A stretch of DNA of 64,000 nucleotides, taken from Pleurostoma richardsiae (taxonomy: Eukaryota > Ascomycota > Sordariomycetes > Calosphaeriales > Pleurostomataceae). Position numbers and translations under genes: made by a program. The notes under the pieces are model-generated. The model made no database searches, had not been told where the DNA came from, and saw only the letters and a program-made list of their open reading frames with translations. Positions 25,401 through 35,419 of this stretch are shown one piece after another. The DNA is taken from positions 248,001 to 312,000 of the forward strand of contig JANBVO010000017.1 in the NCBI GenBank assembly GCA_030052745.1. The letters are read 5' to 3'. How positions within the stretch are numbered: the first letter of the stretch is position 1; every line of letters starts with the position of its first letter.

Positions 25401-28264
25401 TTAGCGAGTACTCACCCATCCTGCGCACCAGTTTTGTGCCCATTGATAGTCCGCGGTTCGACTTCGGATACTGCCAGGTTGTCCAAGAAGATTCCGGCAT
25501 CTACATGTCGGATGTAAATATCGACAGCCTCGACGAGATTCAGAACATCACCGAAAGGGCGCGAGAGCGGGCACGCATGGATGATGGAAAAGGTAACCTC
25601 CTACAAGTCATCTTTGCAAAGTGTCAAGGCAAGGTGTATCTCGTGCTCTCGGTTGCTCATGCCCTCTATGACGGCTGGTCTATTGGTCTCCTCCATCAAG
25701 ACGTCCGCGATGCGTACATGAACCGATACAAATCACGGCCCCAATACTCTGGATACCTCGCAGACATTCTTCAATCTTCGACCGACGATGCGCGCCGGTT
25801 CTGGTTCGGATATCTGTCGGAATCGACCGCGAGTCATATCCCGCCTGCGTATGAGCCAATCGAGGGCGGAAATCCCTACAGAGCGGAGGCAACCTCTAAG
25901 GTTTCAGGTACAGCCCTCAAGGAATTCTGCAGACGCCATGCGGTCAGTATGCAAGTGGTCGGCCAGGCATGTTGGGCCGCTGTCCTGGCCGCACGGTGCC
26001 AGTCGCTGGATGTGTCCTTTGGGGTCGTTCTCTCAGGGCGTGAGAGTGAAATGGCCGAAGGCCTCCTCTTCCCCACGATGAACACGGTGGCTGTCAGGTG
26101 CATACTACACGGAACTGTGTCGAGCTTGCTGCGATACATGCAGGACAACATGTCGAGTATCAGCCAGTTCCAGCACTTCCCTCTTCGGAAGATCCTAGCT
26201 CTCGCTGGGAATCCCTCCGGCGGCCTGTTCAATTCTCTCTTCATCTTGCAGAAGAGCCAGGGCAGCGCCACCGACAACGATGAGCCGTGGATGAAGTCGA
26301 TTGAGGGTTCTTCAGCTGTCGAGTACCCCGTCTGTGTAGAGATGGAAGCTATCGATAATTCGGTCATCTGGAGGACAGCTTGTGATCCTGGGTTCTTATC
26401 AGGGCCCGAGACAGCTCAGCTTTTGCACGATCTCGACGTTGTGCTTGGCTTCTTCACAATAACACCGGATGCGGACATTCTTGGCTTCCGGGAAGACGGA
26501 GTATCTGTCTGCGGCCTGGCTGCCTTTCATCCTAGAACTGTGAATGAGACGGCCACCAACAGGTTAATCGGCGAGGGTGTCGAGGAAGAAAGCGACCAGG
26601 AGTGGTCACCTACGGAAGACAAGATACGGTCCGTGTTCTCAGAGCTCTCGGGCGTCGAACCTGGGTCTATTCAGAAGTCTCACAGCCTCTATCATCTCGG
26701 GCTAGATTCTATCAGCGCAATCAAGGCGAGCTCGCTGCTCCGAAAGCGTGGCGTCGTCCTCAGCGTGCGTGACATGCTGGCAGCTACCTCCATCAGAGAA
26801 ATGGCGGGCGTAGTGGCGATGCCCAAAGCTGCTCCGCATGTGGCGCCGGACGCAGAAGCCGTCACTCGCGATGCGCTCCATGAAGTTGATATCGCGTCTT
26901 TGCTAGAGACGACTGGTATTTCAAGCTCGTCCGTCGAGGAAGTTTTGCCGGCAACAGCGATGCAGGTTCACATGGTCAGCGTGTGGCAGAATACGGATGG
27001 TGCGGTCTTCTTTCCCGAATTTCGGTATCGTCTGTCTGGCATTCGCCATCAAGAGGGTGTTGAAGCGGCGTGGAACAAACTCGCTATCGGAAACCCTATT
27101 CTTAGGACGACGTTCGTCGCGACCTCGTCAAGAAAGACTCCGTTGGTGCAGGTGGTTGCTAAGCCGGACGGAGGACCGAGTCATCTCGCCGTCCTTGATA
27201 TTACAGAGGAGACGCCTGGCACTTGGATCTTGACACTGCGCATCCATCATGCTCTATACGATGGTGTGAGTCTGCCTCTGATAATAGACCGCTTCCTACA
27301 TCTCCTCCGAGACCAATTCGGAACCGCAACACCTGAAGCTATCGCAGACTGGAAAAGCTTTGTATCCATTGGGCTATCTGAAGATGCATGTCGTTCCAGA
27401 GAACAATTCTGGACTGAATATCTACAAGGGGCGTCGTCTTCCCTGTATCCGCTGCGGGAGCCAGCCAGCAACGATGGGCAGTCGACAATACCCTCACGAG
27501 TGTCGCGCCTCGAGAGAGTCGTACTTCCGACTATCGCAGCGCTGAAGTCGCTAAGCACAAAGCTAGGCATCAGCATCCAGTCCCTCTTCTTTGCTGCCTA
27601 CGCCAAGGTGCTGTCGTCCCTCACCAAGGACCGGGGACATGGGCACCACGTGGTCTTTGGTGTCTATGTCGCGAACAGGAGCACCGGCCAGGATGTGGAG
27701 ACGATGCCGTATCCCACGCTGTGCCTCGTACCGCTCAAAGTGGCTTTGCCCGATCGGTTCGACATTATCGGGGCAGCAAGGGAGGTACAGCGCGATCTTC
27801 ACCAGATCGTAGCACCCGAGAACGCTGCGGCTGGGCTGTGGGAGATCAAGGATTGGACAGGCGTCCAGGTAGACTCATTTGTCAACTTCCTCAGTTTACC
27901 GGACAACAGCACGACGATTGATGATACAGACGAGGGATCAATCCGTCTGCAGGAGGTCCGACCGCGTGACGACGATCTCCAGCAGTTGACTTCGGCTCGT
28001 CTGCCGAGCCCACGGGACGTTCGTGGCCTCGAAGGGAACTGTGTCAGGGATGCATATCTGGTAAGCATGGAGCACCCCTGGTTTTGGTTTGAGCTACTCG
28101 CTGACGTCTTTTCTCTGCAGGATGCTGTGGATGTGGAAGTCTCCGTGCGGGGCGACGAGATGGATATCGGAGTGTTTGGGTCGAGGGCAAAGCTTGATGG
28201 CGATGAGGGGGCGCGAAGACTGATTTCGTCTATTGTTGAGGTTCTGCGTGGTTCGCTGTCCTGA
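13412..28264 (+). CDS. sidC: Ferrichrome/ferricrocin-type siderophore NRPS
   Basis: Multimodular synthetase of about 4,893 aa that assembles a cyclic hexapeptide hydroxamate siderophore. Four exons: 13412-19630, 19689-19759, 19813-28060 and 28121-28264. Domain order with marker residues: A1 (YTSGSTGTPKG ~190; SGKVDRK ~511), T1 (GMDSI ~573), C1 (HHALYDG ~772), A2 (~1241), T2 (GLDSI ~1645), C2 (HHALYDG ~1849), T3 (~2197), C3 (HHAIYDA ~2406), A3 (YTSGTTGTPKG ~2868), T4 (~3276), C4 (FHAIYDA ~3488), T5 (~3833), C5 (AHALYDG ~4046), T6 (~4392), C6 (HHALYDG ~4574). All six carrier serines and all six catalytic second histidines are present. Three A domains with extra T-C units and a terminal T-C-T-C is the known plan of SidC-like synthetases, which reuse one A domain for three acyl-hydroxyornithines. 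The sidA neighbour supports this. No thioesterase; release by the last C domain is expected. Confidence 0.95.
28061..28120 (+). other. Stop-free 60-nt intron near the 3' end of the NRPS gene
   Basis: The donor CTG|GTAAGC, branch GCTGAC and acceptor TCTCTGCAG are all good, and the length is a multiple of three with no in-frame stop, so unspliced reading is also open. Removing it joins DAYL to DAVDVEVSVRG, restoring the expected last beta-strand of a C domain; retaining it inserts a Trp/Phe-rich stretch of 20 residues. I therefore treat it as an intron. Confidence 0.75.
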
Positions 28265-29272
28265 TTTCCGGTTGTTTCCTCCTGTTTGTAGCGCTGCAAT
28301 TGCTAGAGTTCTGCTTCTTTCCGTGCACCGGCGCTTGATCTGTGTGCATCACCGACGCCATGATCCTGGAGTTGAGCCACTCTAGGCACTCTAGACATTC
28401 TCGGTTTAGCCCTCTCTGGGCTTCCACGTGGACCTTGGAGAGTAATGAAACCTAATCGTCGTGTCTAAGCGGCCGTTCCACAAGAGGCGTCTTGATCTGG
28501 CCCGTGACACCGACAGGCGCCCAAGACAACGAGGCGCCGTATCGTGCTTGTGTCCATGTGGCCTGGGTTCAGCAACCCACCGTCCCAGCTGCAGAATCTA
28601 GTGCGACCTTCCAATTTGGGGGCCCGGCAGTAGTCTACTACGACCTCGTCTCGCCGCTCTGTCCAGTATCTGCCGTCTTTCCGGGCACGTTGCGGCCGAT
28701 ATCTACGGAGGGGATTCCGATAATAAAGGCGACGAGGGGCATGGAGAGACTGTTAGTGGCTCAATAGACAGCATTCCTTCGGAGCAGTGCTAGCTAGTTT
28801 CACCCCCTATTCACACACGTTCTTGGTGGTTGGAACGCCACTGGCTAGTGTTGAAATTGCCTTTTCTGTCCCTTGCCCGGCTTTGCCATGCTTTGCCTGC
28901 TGCAGGAACGGAGCGGCTCTTGTCCAGCCCTGTCTTAGCATGCGAAACACATCCGTCTCCAGGTACTGCGCCTTACGGAGCGTTCGGATATTCCAACTCG
29001 CATGCCGCACACACAGACAGAGAGCTGCCGACCGGTGGCATGGATCACCGCCTATCGACGACTATCAACTGGGCGATGCAGCACGTTGCATCGGAACCAG
29101 AATGATGGGCACGTTGACTGCAGAAATCATACCCACCTGGGTGCAGGGGGCAGGATGCAGAGGGAGATATTAAGCTTTACGAGTCCAATTCCCTCGATGT
29201 CTGGGGTTGGGCAGCCGCAGCGCAGGGTCAAGATCACCGTCCGCAAACCGAGCAGTCAGCTGTTGAGTGACG
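28265..29272. other. Intergenic region after the NRPS gene
   Basis: About 1 kb holding the NRPS 3' end and the promoter of the phosphoesterase gene. No gene, full-length GATA-repressor site or repeat recognised. Confidence 0.5.
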
Positions 29273-30708
29273 ATGCTCCCGAGCATGCACGCCCTCCTTC
29301 GGAGCTACCTGGTGTCGGCCCTCCTGGTCGCACCCTCTCTGCAGGCGGCGCTCCCCAAGAGGTTCACCAATAGCACCAGCGATCCTTTCGGCCACTTGAC
29401 GTTCAGTGAAGATGGCACGTTCCAGATCTCCATCTTTGAGGACCTGCACTTTGGCGAGAGTGAGTGAGCCTGACCTGCATGCAGTTTGACAGTAGACTGA
29501 CTGGACCGGCTCAGACTCTTGGGATTCATGGGGACCCCAGCAGGACATCAACTCGGTCAAGGTGATGAACGCGGTCCTTGATGCCGAGTCCCCCGGCCTG
29601 GTCGTGCTCAACGGCGACCTCATCACGGGCGAGAATGCCTTCCTGCACAACGCCACGGCCTACATCGACCAGATCGCGGGGCCGCTGCTGGCCCGCAATC
29701 TGACCTGGGCGTCCACCTACGGCAACCACGACAGCGACTTCAACCTCTCGCGCGAGGCCATCCTCGCCCGCGAGCACCAGTGGCCCAACGCCCGCACCCG
29801 CCAGATGGTCGCCGCGGCCGGCGCGGGCGTCTCCAACTACTACCTGCCCGTGTACCCGTCGGGCTGCGGCTCGTGCGGCCGCGGCTGCGAGCCGGAGCTG
29901 CTGCTGTGGTTCTTCGACAGCCGCGGGGGCTACCTGTTCCAGCAGGTCGACAGCGACGGCGACCGCGTGGGCCAGGAGGACTGGGTGGACGCGCGGGTCG
30001 TGGAGTGGTTCCGGGCGACCAACGCGGCGTTCGTGAGCAAGTACGGCAGGGTGATCCCCTCGCTGGGGTTCGTGCACATCCCGACCAACGCGTCGCTGGC
30101 GCTGCAGACGGAGGCGGGCGTCGACCCGAACAGGGAGCCGGGGATCAACGACGATTATCAGCTGGCGCAGCAGGGCCAGGGGTGGTGCGCGGACGGGAGC
30201 AACGCCGATGGATGTGAGTATGGAGGCCAGGATGTTCCATTTATGCAGGCGGTCGTTGAGACGCCGGGTATGATTGGGCTGTTCAGCGGGCACGATCATG
30301 GCGATACTTGGGTGAGTCTCGCCTCTCCATGTCTCCCCGTAATATCGACTGGCTAACCAGCTGCTGCAGTGCTACAAATGGAGCGGCCTCGTCCCGGGCA
30401 TGACCGTCGCTGGCAGCGGCGTCAACCTCTGCTTCGGGCAGCACTCGGGCTACGGCGGCTACGGCAACTGGATCCGCGGCGCGCGGCAGGTGCTCGTGTC
30501 GCTGTCCAAGCTCAAGGAGCTCGCCGTCGACACATGGATCCGCCTCGAGTCCGGGGCCGTGGTCGGCTCGGTGACGCTCAACGCGACGTACGGCGAGGAC
30601 GTGTATCCCGCGACGCCCGACGACATGACGTACTGCCCTACATGTAATTACTCCGTCGTCACCCCCAAGCCGGATGTGAAGCGGAGAAGCTTACGGTTGG
30701 CAGGTTAA
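29273..30708 (+). CDS. Secreted calcineurin-like phosphoesterase (Dcr2/purple acid phosphatase-like)
   Basis: Metal-dependent phosphatase of about 440 aa in three exons (29273-29459, 29515-30311, 30370-30708). The N-terminus is a signal peptide (LRSYLVSALLVAPSLQAALP), so the enzyme probably enters the secretory pathway. The metal-binding motifs appear in the expected order: FEDLHFGE (the D-x-H position), LNGDLITGE (GD), TYGNHDSDF (GNHD) and FSGHDHGDTW (GHDH), then a Cys-rich loop and a short basic tail. The order and length match fungal extracellular metallophosphatases related to yeast Dcr2. The exact substrate (phosphoprotein, phosphoester or nucleotide) is not visible. A second in-frame ATG 12 nt downstream is an alternative start. 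Confidence 0.9.
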
Positions 30709-30843
30709 CTGGTGGTGAACATGGTTCTCGGCTGTACATACGCGGGATAGATCGTACATAGATTAGACCATAATGAGAAACGCAAGTTAATATTGGAACA
30801 ATCTATACGACTGTGATTGCCTCGTAAGTCTCATCGTCTGCGT

Positions 30844-32133
30844 CTAAGCTGGCGGGCCTTGACTTGTGGTTGGCTCCCTTTCAGAGGGCGTCCAGTCGAT
30901 CCCGCGATACCGGCACCATTCTTGCACCCAGGTCGTCTGGCCCGGGAACTTGTCCACGATTCTATCAAACCCCTGCCGCAGCGTCCATTCATCCTCCCAC
31001 TTCAATCCCAGTAGCGGGAACAGGACCCTCGCTGAGTCGATCTCGACATCCGTGTACCGGTATTGACAAGCGTAGTGCGCAGACTCAACGGCCGCCTCCG
31101 TCTCGAACGGTACGCCTGTCACTGACGGGTCGCGCAGCGAGTGCAGGCGCATTAAAAGTGGGAAATACCGGTGGTCCTCGTTGTTGACCGCCCGCCCGAA
31201 GAACCCGATGACTGCGTCGAGGTCGAACGAGTGGTCCCTGGTCTTCAGCACGACCCTCGTGGCCAGCCGGGCCTCGACGTACGTCCACAACCGCGACATC
31301 CACGCGCCGAGGCAGAGCGCCACGCCGACGTCGACAGGACTCCGCGTGCCCAGCCTCAGGAGCAGCGAGTCCAGCACCACGACGCTGTTGGCGCGGTTGT
31401 AGATGGGCCGCAGGCAGTTGATCACGCCGGCCCTCAGCTCTTCCGCCTCCTGCTTCTCCGACGGGCTCATGTCCTCCAGCGCCTCCGGCATGGCCAGCAC
31501 ATCGACCCACAGCCACTCGGCACCGCACCGGTCGAAGAAGCGCAGGAAGTGCGCGCGCGACACGCCCATCCTGCGCAGGGAGAGGTCGACGGGCCCCCAC
31601 GCGTCGGGCGTCTGCCACCCCATCGTCTCCGCCCAGACGTGCGACATGACGGCGTAGCCGCTATACTTGACGGCGAAGTCACCGCGTCGGTTGACGCACA
31701 GCGCCGCCCCGCGCGCGACGGACTCGCGGACCAGACGGAGGGGCGCCTTGATGAACGTGGTGAGGTCCCAGTACCAGTTGATCATCTGCAGGTTCGGCCG
31801 GGGCAGCTCCTCCGATATGGCCTTCCAGCGGCCCTTGGACAGGAGCGCCATGCCCGCGCCGATCTGGACGGGCAGGAGGGCCACCGTGCCCACGGCGACG
31901 AAGCTCCAGACTAGAGCGGTCATCCAGACGGGTATGCGGGTGTGTCGGTTGAAGGGCGGGCCACACGGCTCCCGGGAACCTGGGATGCGCTCCAGCGGGG
32001 CGAGGCAGGCGACGAAGCGACGCAAGTCGTCGACGCTGAAGTATTGGAGCCCATTGTCGATAGCGCGGGTCGACCGGTTGAAGCCGATGTCTTGCGCAAC
32101 GAGGAGGTCGCGCTTCTTCTCCTCTGCTGACAT
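30844..32133 (-). CDS. HET-like domain protein with a membrane segment
   Basis: Single-exon gene, about 429 aa. A hydrophobic stretch around residues 68-100 (IPVWMTALVWSFVAVGTVAL) predicts one or two membrane segments. The rest resembles a divergent heterokaryon-incompatibility (HET) fold: LCVNRRGDFAVKYSGYAVMSHVWAE (here YAVMSHVWAE stands for the usual LSYxWG), EWLWVDVLAMPEA, NSVVVLDSLL, and a CLGAWMSRLWTYVEARLA block matching the W-x-x-R-x-W-T-x-x-E signature. The same blocks recur, in order, in the divergent neighbour at 32501-35176, so the two are paralogues. HET proteins act in non-self recognition and cell death; for this one the function is inferred only. The ATG at 32133 was chosen because the reading frame further upstream starts at GTG. 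Confidence 0.75.
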   Translation of the reverse strand: MSAEEKKRDLLVAQDIGFNRSTRAIDNGLQYFSVDDLRRFVACLAPLERIPGSREPCGPPFNRHTRIPVWMTALVWSFVAVGTVALLPVQIGAGMALLSKGRWKAISEELPRPNLQMINWYWDLTTFIKAPLRLVRESVARGAALCVNRRGDFAVKYSGYAVMSHVWAETMGWQTPDAWGPVDLSLRRMGVSRAHFLRFFDRCGAEWLWVDVLAMPEALEDMSPSEKQEAEELRAGVINCLRPIYNRANSVVVLDSLLLRLGTRSPVDVGVALCLGAWMSRLWTYVEARLATRVVLKTRDHSFDLDAVIGFFGRAVNNEDHRYFPLLMRLHSLRDPSVTGVPFETEAAVESAHYACQYRYTDVEIDSARVLFPLLGLKWEDEWTLRQGFDRIVDKFPGQTTWVQEWCRYRGIDWTPSEREPTTSQGPPA

Positions 32134-32500
32134 TATTGCCACTGGATGCTGTATGCTGTGAAGACGATGACTGCGACAATCACATCGCGAGAGATGTCGC
32201 GATAATGAGATGAATTGCCCGGCGCGAGGGAGCCTTTGACTGTCGAGGCTGTTTCGAATACAGGCAAATTAGTGCAAACACTAGACTGCGCCCGCCGATC
32301 AGAAGTGAGGCAGCCAAGCAAGACAAGTGAATAGCGCCGTGGCTGCTCAGCTGAGAGGCTGTGTAACCCCACTGCGAAGAAGCAGTTCGCGGCAAGTCGA
32401 TGCTCTATCGATCATCGTCGCCATCAGCTTCCGTCGATGAACTTGAAAGGCTCTGTGGTGGGATACAGAGTCACCCAGACAAGAAGCGGCATCAACAACG
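32134..32500. other. Bidirectional promoter of the HET-like gene pair
   Basis: A 367-bp spacer between the two divergently transcribed HET-like genes. It is less GC-rich than the flanking coding DNA and includes short GATA/TATC elements. Shared regulation of the pair is plausible from the arrangement. Confidence 0.5.
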
Positions 32501-35176
32501 ATGGCGCCCGACACATACTTCCCCATGTGTGAGCTCCTGATGCGGCACGGCGTCGAATGGTCTCAAGCCCGCTCCCGCGCCGTCCAGGAGCTCCGGCACT
32601 GGGACATCGACGAGGTCGACGCCGTCCTCACCAAAATCCAGAGACCCTCGCCCGAGTACTGCCTGTTTAAGTCCGCAGACGTCGAGCCCCCCGGGCTGCC
32701 CTCGGACCCCAAGGGCCGCAGCCTCCTCCAGCAGTGGTGGCCCTCGCTCTACCGCGGCCGCGAGCGGTGGATCTCGGCGCCGCGCGCCCTCATCGCGCAG
32801 TCCAGCAAGGAGGACCGCGCGCTGTGCGTCAACGCCGACGGCGAGTGGTCGCTGCGCGACGACGGCTTCGTTGCGCTGTCGCACGTGTGGGCCGAGGGCC
32901 TGCAGCGCGACGCGGCCCACGGCGGCGTGGAGATCACCAAGATCCGCAAGGTGTTCGAGCTGCTGCGCCGGGCCGGGCTGGAGAGCAGCTGGGTCTGGAC
33001 GGACGTGCTGGTCATCCCGGGCGGCGGGGTGCCCACAGCGTCGCTCATGGACGAGCTGCTCACGACGGACATGATCAACTCGATGCCGGCGGTGTACGGC
33101 GGCGCCGAGGCCGTGCTGGTCATGGACGCGGCGGTCATGCAGCTGCACTCTACAGACCCGCTGGACGTGGCAGTCGCGCTGGCCTGCGGGCGGTGGGCGA
33201 CGCGGGTGTGGACGTTCCAGGAGATCAAGCTCGCCAGCCGCGCGGTCGTCGTCACGGCCACGGGCGGCGTCGACTTCGCAGACGTCGTCGCCCAGCTGAA
33301 GGAGCTGGAGGCCGTGGACAGGCCCAAGTACCGCCCGCTGTACCTCTGGGCGGCGATCATGAGCAAGACGGACAAGCACCGCCTCACCATCCGGGACCTG
33401 GTGACGGTGTGCGGGGAGCGCAGCTCGGGGGTCGACATCGACTACGCGAGGGCGTTCTACCCCGTCCTGGGCATCGTGTGGATCACCGGCACGACGCGCG
33501 AGGAGGGCATGGAGCGCATCTACCGCTCCAGGCCCGACGACACCAAGGTCATCGCCGCCTTCGCGGGTTCCCCGCGCATGAAGCGGTTCCCGGGCTGGGC
33601 GCCGTCGTACCTCAAGGGCCTGGAGGGCCAGGGCCACAGCGGGCTCGCGTGGGAGGCGCGGGGGCTGCGCGGCGAGTGGCACGTGTTGAAGATCATGGGA
33701 CTTAGGGGCAAGACGAAGCCACGGTACGGGAAGGTCGGGCTCAATCTCGAGGTAGAAGACGCGTACCCCAATGTCCAGTGCGTCTGCGGGCCAGGCGAGG
33801 ATGCCGAGACGCTGGAAGCAGTGGAGAAGATGGTGAAGGAAGGTAGGGGTTGGATACTATCCATCAAGAGCTTCGCCGAGCCGGACGTCGAGTGGGCCAG
33901 GTCGGTGCTCGTCGTCGAACAGGCGCAGACGAGCCCTGATCACGGGTTGGAGGTCGCGGCGCACTGCACAGCTACGATGAGCATATCGCAGAGTCACGCG
34001 GAGAGGAAGATGACACTGCTCCTCCGCCACTGGAACCCAAACGTCGACACAGACCTTGTCAACCTAGTCAAGTACGAGCTGTACCGCCAGGAGGAGACCA
34101 GCCTGGCGCCAGGCCTTGCCCAACAGGATGGGGAGAACGCTCTTCACACAGCGGTGCGAATCGGAGATGTTGACGCAGTAAAGCGCATCATTGGTGAAGT
34201 CAAAGAGGCCGTCTCAACTTTCGACTCGAGGGGCTACACCCCTCTGCACACTGCAGCAGCTAGAGGTGCCAGTGAAATCCTCAAGATTCTCGTTTATGCG
34301 GCTGGGGATATCGAGATCCGAGCACAGGCGCCAAGCAAAGACACGCCGCTCACCCTAGCAGCCAGCGGGGGCATGACAGACTCGATCAGAGTCCTGCTGG
34401 ACCACGGCGCCGACCTCGAGGCCCGCAACGACAACGGCAACACGGCGCTCATGTGCGCCGCCTGCGAGTGCCACGCTGGCGCAGTCAGCGAGCTCCTCTC
34501 GCGCGGCGCCAACGTCAACGCCAGGAACGGCGGTGGGATCGGGGAGTCTGCCCTCATCCTCGCCAGCGGCACGAACGGCAGGGGAGTAGATGCCATGAAG
34601 CTCCTGGTCGAGCACGGCGCGGACGTCAATGCGGCGCACGAGACCATCGGGTGGACGCCGCTGCTCAAGGCCACAGACACCGGCAGCGATAGTGAGGTCG
34701 CGTACCTCCTCGGCGTCGGCGCGCAGCCAAACGTCTGCGACTACACGGGCCGCACGCCCCTGGCCTACGCGATCATTCATGCGCGGGAGGAGAGCGTCAA
34801 GTTGCTCCTCGGCCGGGGCGCTGACCGCTCAGTACTGCTCAAAGATGGGCTACGTCCGGTACACCTCGCGGCGGAGTGCCCCAACTACAAGATCATGCAG
34901 ATGCTGCTGGAACCTGGCGGCGGCGGCGGCGGCGGCGGATCCGCGCCGGACGTGAACGCGAGGGCGGAGTCGGGGAAGTTCCGGAACAGGACGCCGCTGC
35001 ACATGGTGGCGGCGAAGGGCGGGCCGGTGACGGTGGTGAAGTTCCTGTTGCGGGACGGCGCGGACGCAGAGGCGCGGGACGAGGATGGGAAGACGCCGCT
35101 GGATCTTGCACTCCTTCGGGAGGATGCTGCCATGATAAGCCTCCTCCGAGATGCTGCGAGTCAAGTAGAGGGTTGA
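32501..35176 (+). CDS. HET-like domain and ankyrin-repeat protein
   Basis: Single exon, 891 aa. Residues ~85-350 carry the HET-like region: ALCVNADGEWSLRDDGFVAL is followed by SHVWAEG, then WVWTDVLVIPGG, EAVLVMDAAV, and ACGRWATRVWTFQEIKLASR. A middle region to ~540 has no repeat I recognise. From ~545 to the C-terminus there are about ten ankyrin repeats (TPLHTAAARG, TPLTLAASGG, TALMCAACE, TPLLKATDTG, TPLAYAIIHA, RPVHLAAECP, TPLHMVAAKGG, TPLDLALLRE). A Gly8 loop encoded by a GGC microsatellite interrupts repeats eight and nine. The architecture (signalling-type N-domain plus ankyrin sensor) is like that of fungal NLR-like or HET-ANK recognition proteins, though no NACHT/NB-ARC motif is present. 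It is head-to-head with its paralogue at 30844-32133. Confidence 0.85.
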   Translation: MAPDTYFPMCELLMRHGVEWSQARSRAVQELRHWDIDEVDAVLTKIQRPSPEYCLFKSADVEPPGLPSDPKGRSLLQQWWPSLYRGRERWISAPRALIAQSSKEDRALCVNADGEWSLRDDGFVALSHVWAEGLQRDAAHGGVEITKIRKVFELLRRAGLESSWVWTDVLVIPGGGVPTASLMDELLTTDMINSMPAVYGGAEAVLVMDAAVMQLHSTDPLDVAVALACGRWATRVWTFQEIKLASRAVVVTATGGVDFADVVAQLKELEAVDRPKYRPLYLWAAIMSKTDKHRLTIRDLVTVCGERSSGVDIDYARAFYPVLGIVWITGTTREEGMERIYRSRPDDTKVIAAFAGSPRMKRFPGWAPSYLKGLEGQGHSGLAWEARGLRGEWHVLKIMGLRGKTKPRYGKVGLNLEVEDAYPNVQCVCGPGEDAETLEAVEKMVKEGRGWILSIKSFAEPDVEWARSVLVVEQAQTSPDHGLEVAAHCTATMSISQSHAERKMTLLLRHWNPNVDTDLVNLVKYELYRQEETSLAPGLAQQDGENALHTAVRIGDVDAVKRIIGEVKEAVSTFDSRGYTPLHTAAARGASEILKILVYAAGDIEIRAQAPSKDTPLTLAASGGMTDSIRVLLDHGADLEARNDNGNTALMCAACECHAGAVSELLSRGANVNARNGGGIGESALILASGTNGRGVDAMKLLVEHGADVNAAHETIGWTPLLKATDTGSDSEVAYLLGVGAQPNVCDYTGRTPLAYAIIHAREESVKLLLGRGADRSVLLKDGLRPVHLAAECPNYKIMQMLLEPGGGGGGGGSAPDVNARAESGKFRNRTPLHMVAAKGGPVTVVKFLLRDGADAEARDEDGKTPLDLALLREDAAMISLLRDAASQVEG
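34915..34938 (+). repeat. GGC trinucleotide microsatellite in the ankyrin gene
   Basis: About eight GGC units encode a poly-Gly loop between ankyrin repeats. In-frame length variation here would alter the loop without breaking the frame. Confidence 0.85.
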
Positions 35177-35344
35177 TCACAAAGTACGCGCCGTCTCTGT
35201 TGTGGACCCTGGCCATCTATCTGCCTACGTATTTGTGCCGGCCCAGCCCAGTTCTAGATCTTCTATGGATTCGGCAACAGGGAGCATGGAAGGGTATGCT
35301 CAGATATTGAACGCTTATCCTGATCCTTTACGTGGACATACTAC

Positions 35345-35370
35345 TACCACCACCACCACCACCACCACCC
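35345..35370 (+). repeat. ACC trinucleotide microsatellite
   Basis: A run of ACC/CAC units in the short spacer between the 3' ends of the ankyrin and aldo-keto reductase genes. Not coding. Confidence 0.85.
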
Positions 35371-35419
35371 CATCCTCCTGCTGCTGCTCATTGACAGCGT
35401 CGTATGCGCATCTTCCGTT

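Noticed and set aside
31171-31914. A 247-aa + strand frame inside the membrane HET-like gene
   Set aside because: It is a GC-skew shadow of the minus-strand gene, rich in Arg/Pro/His and without motifs.
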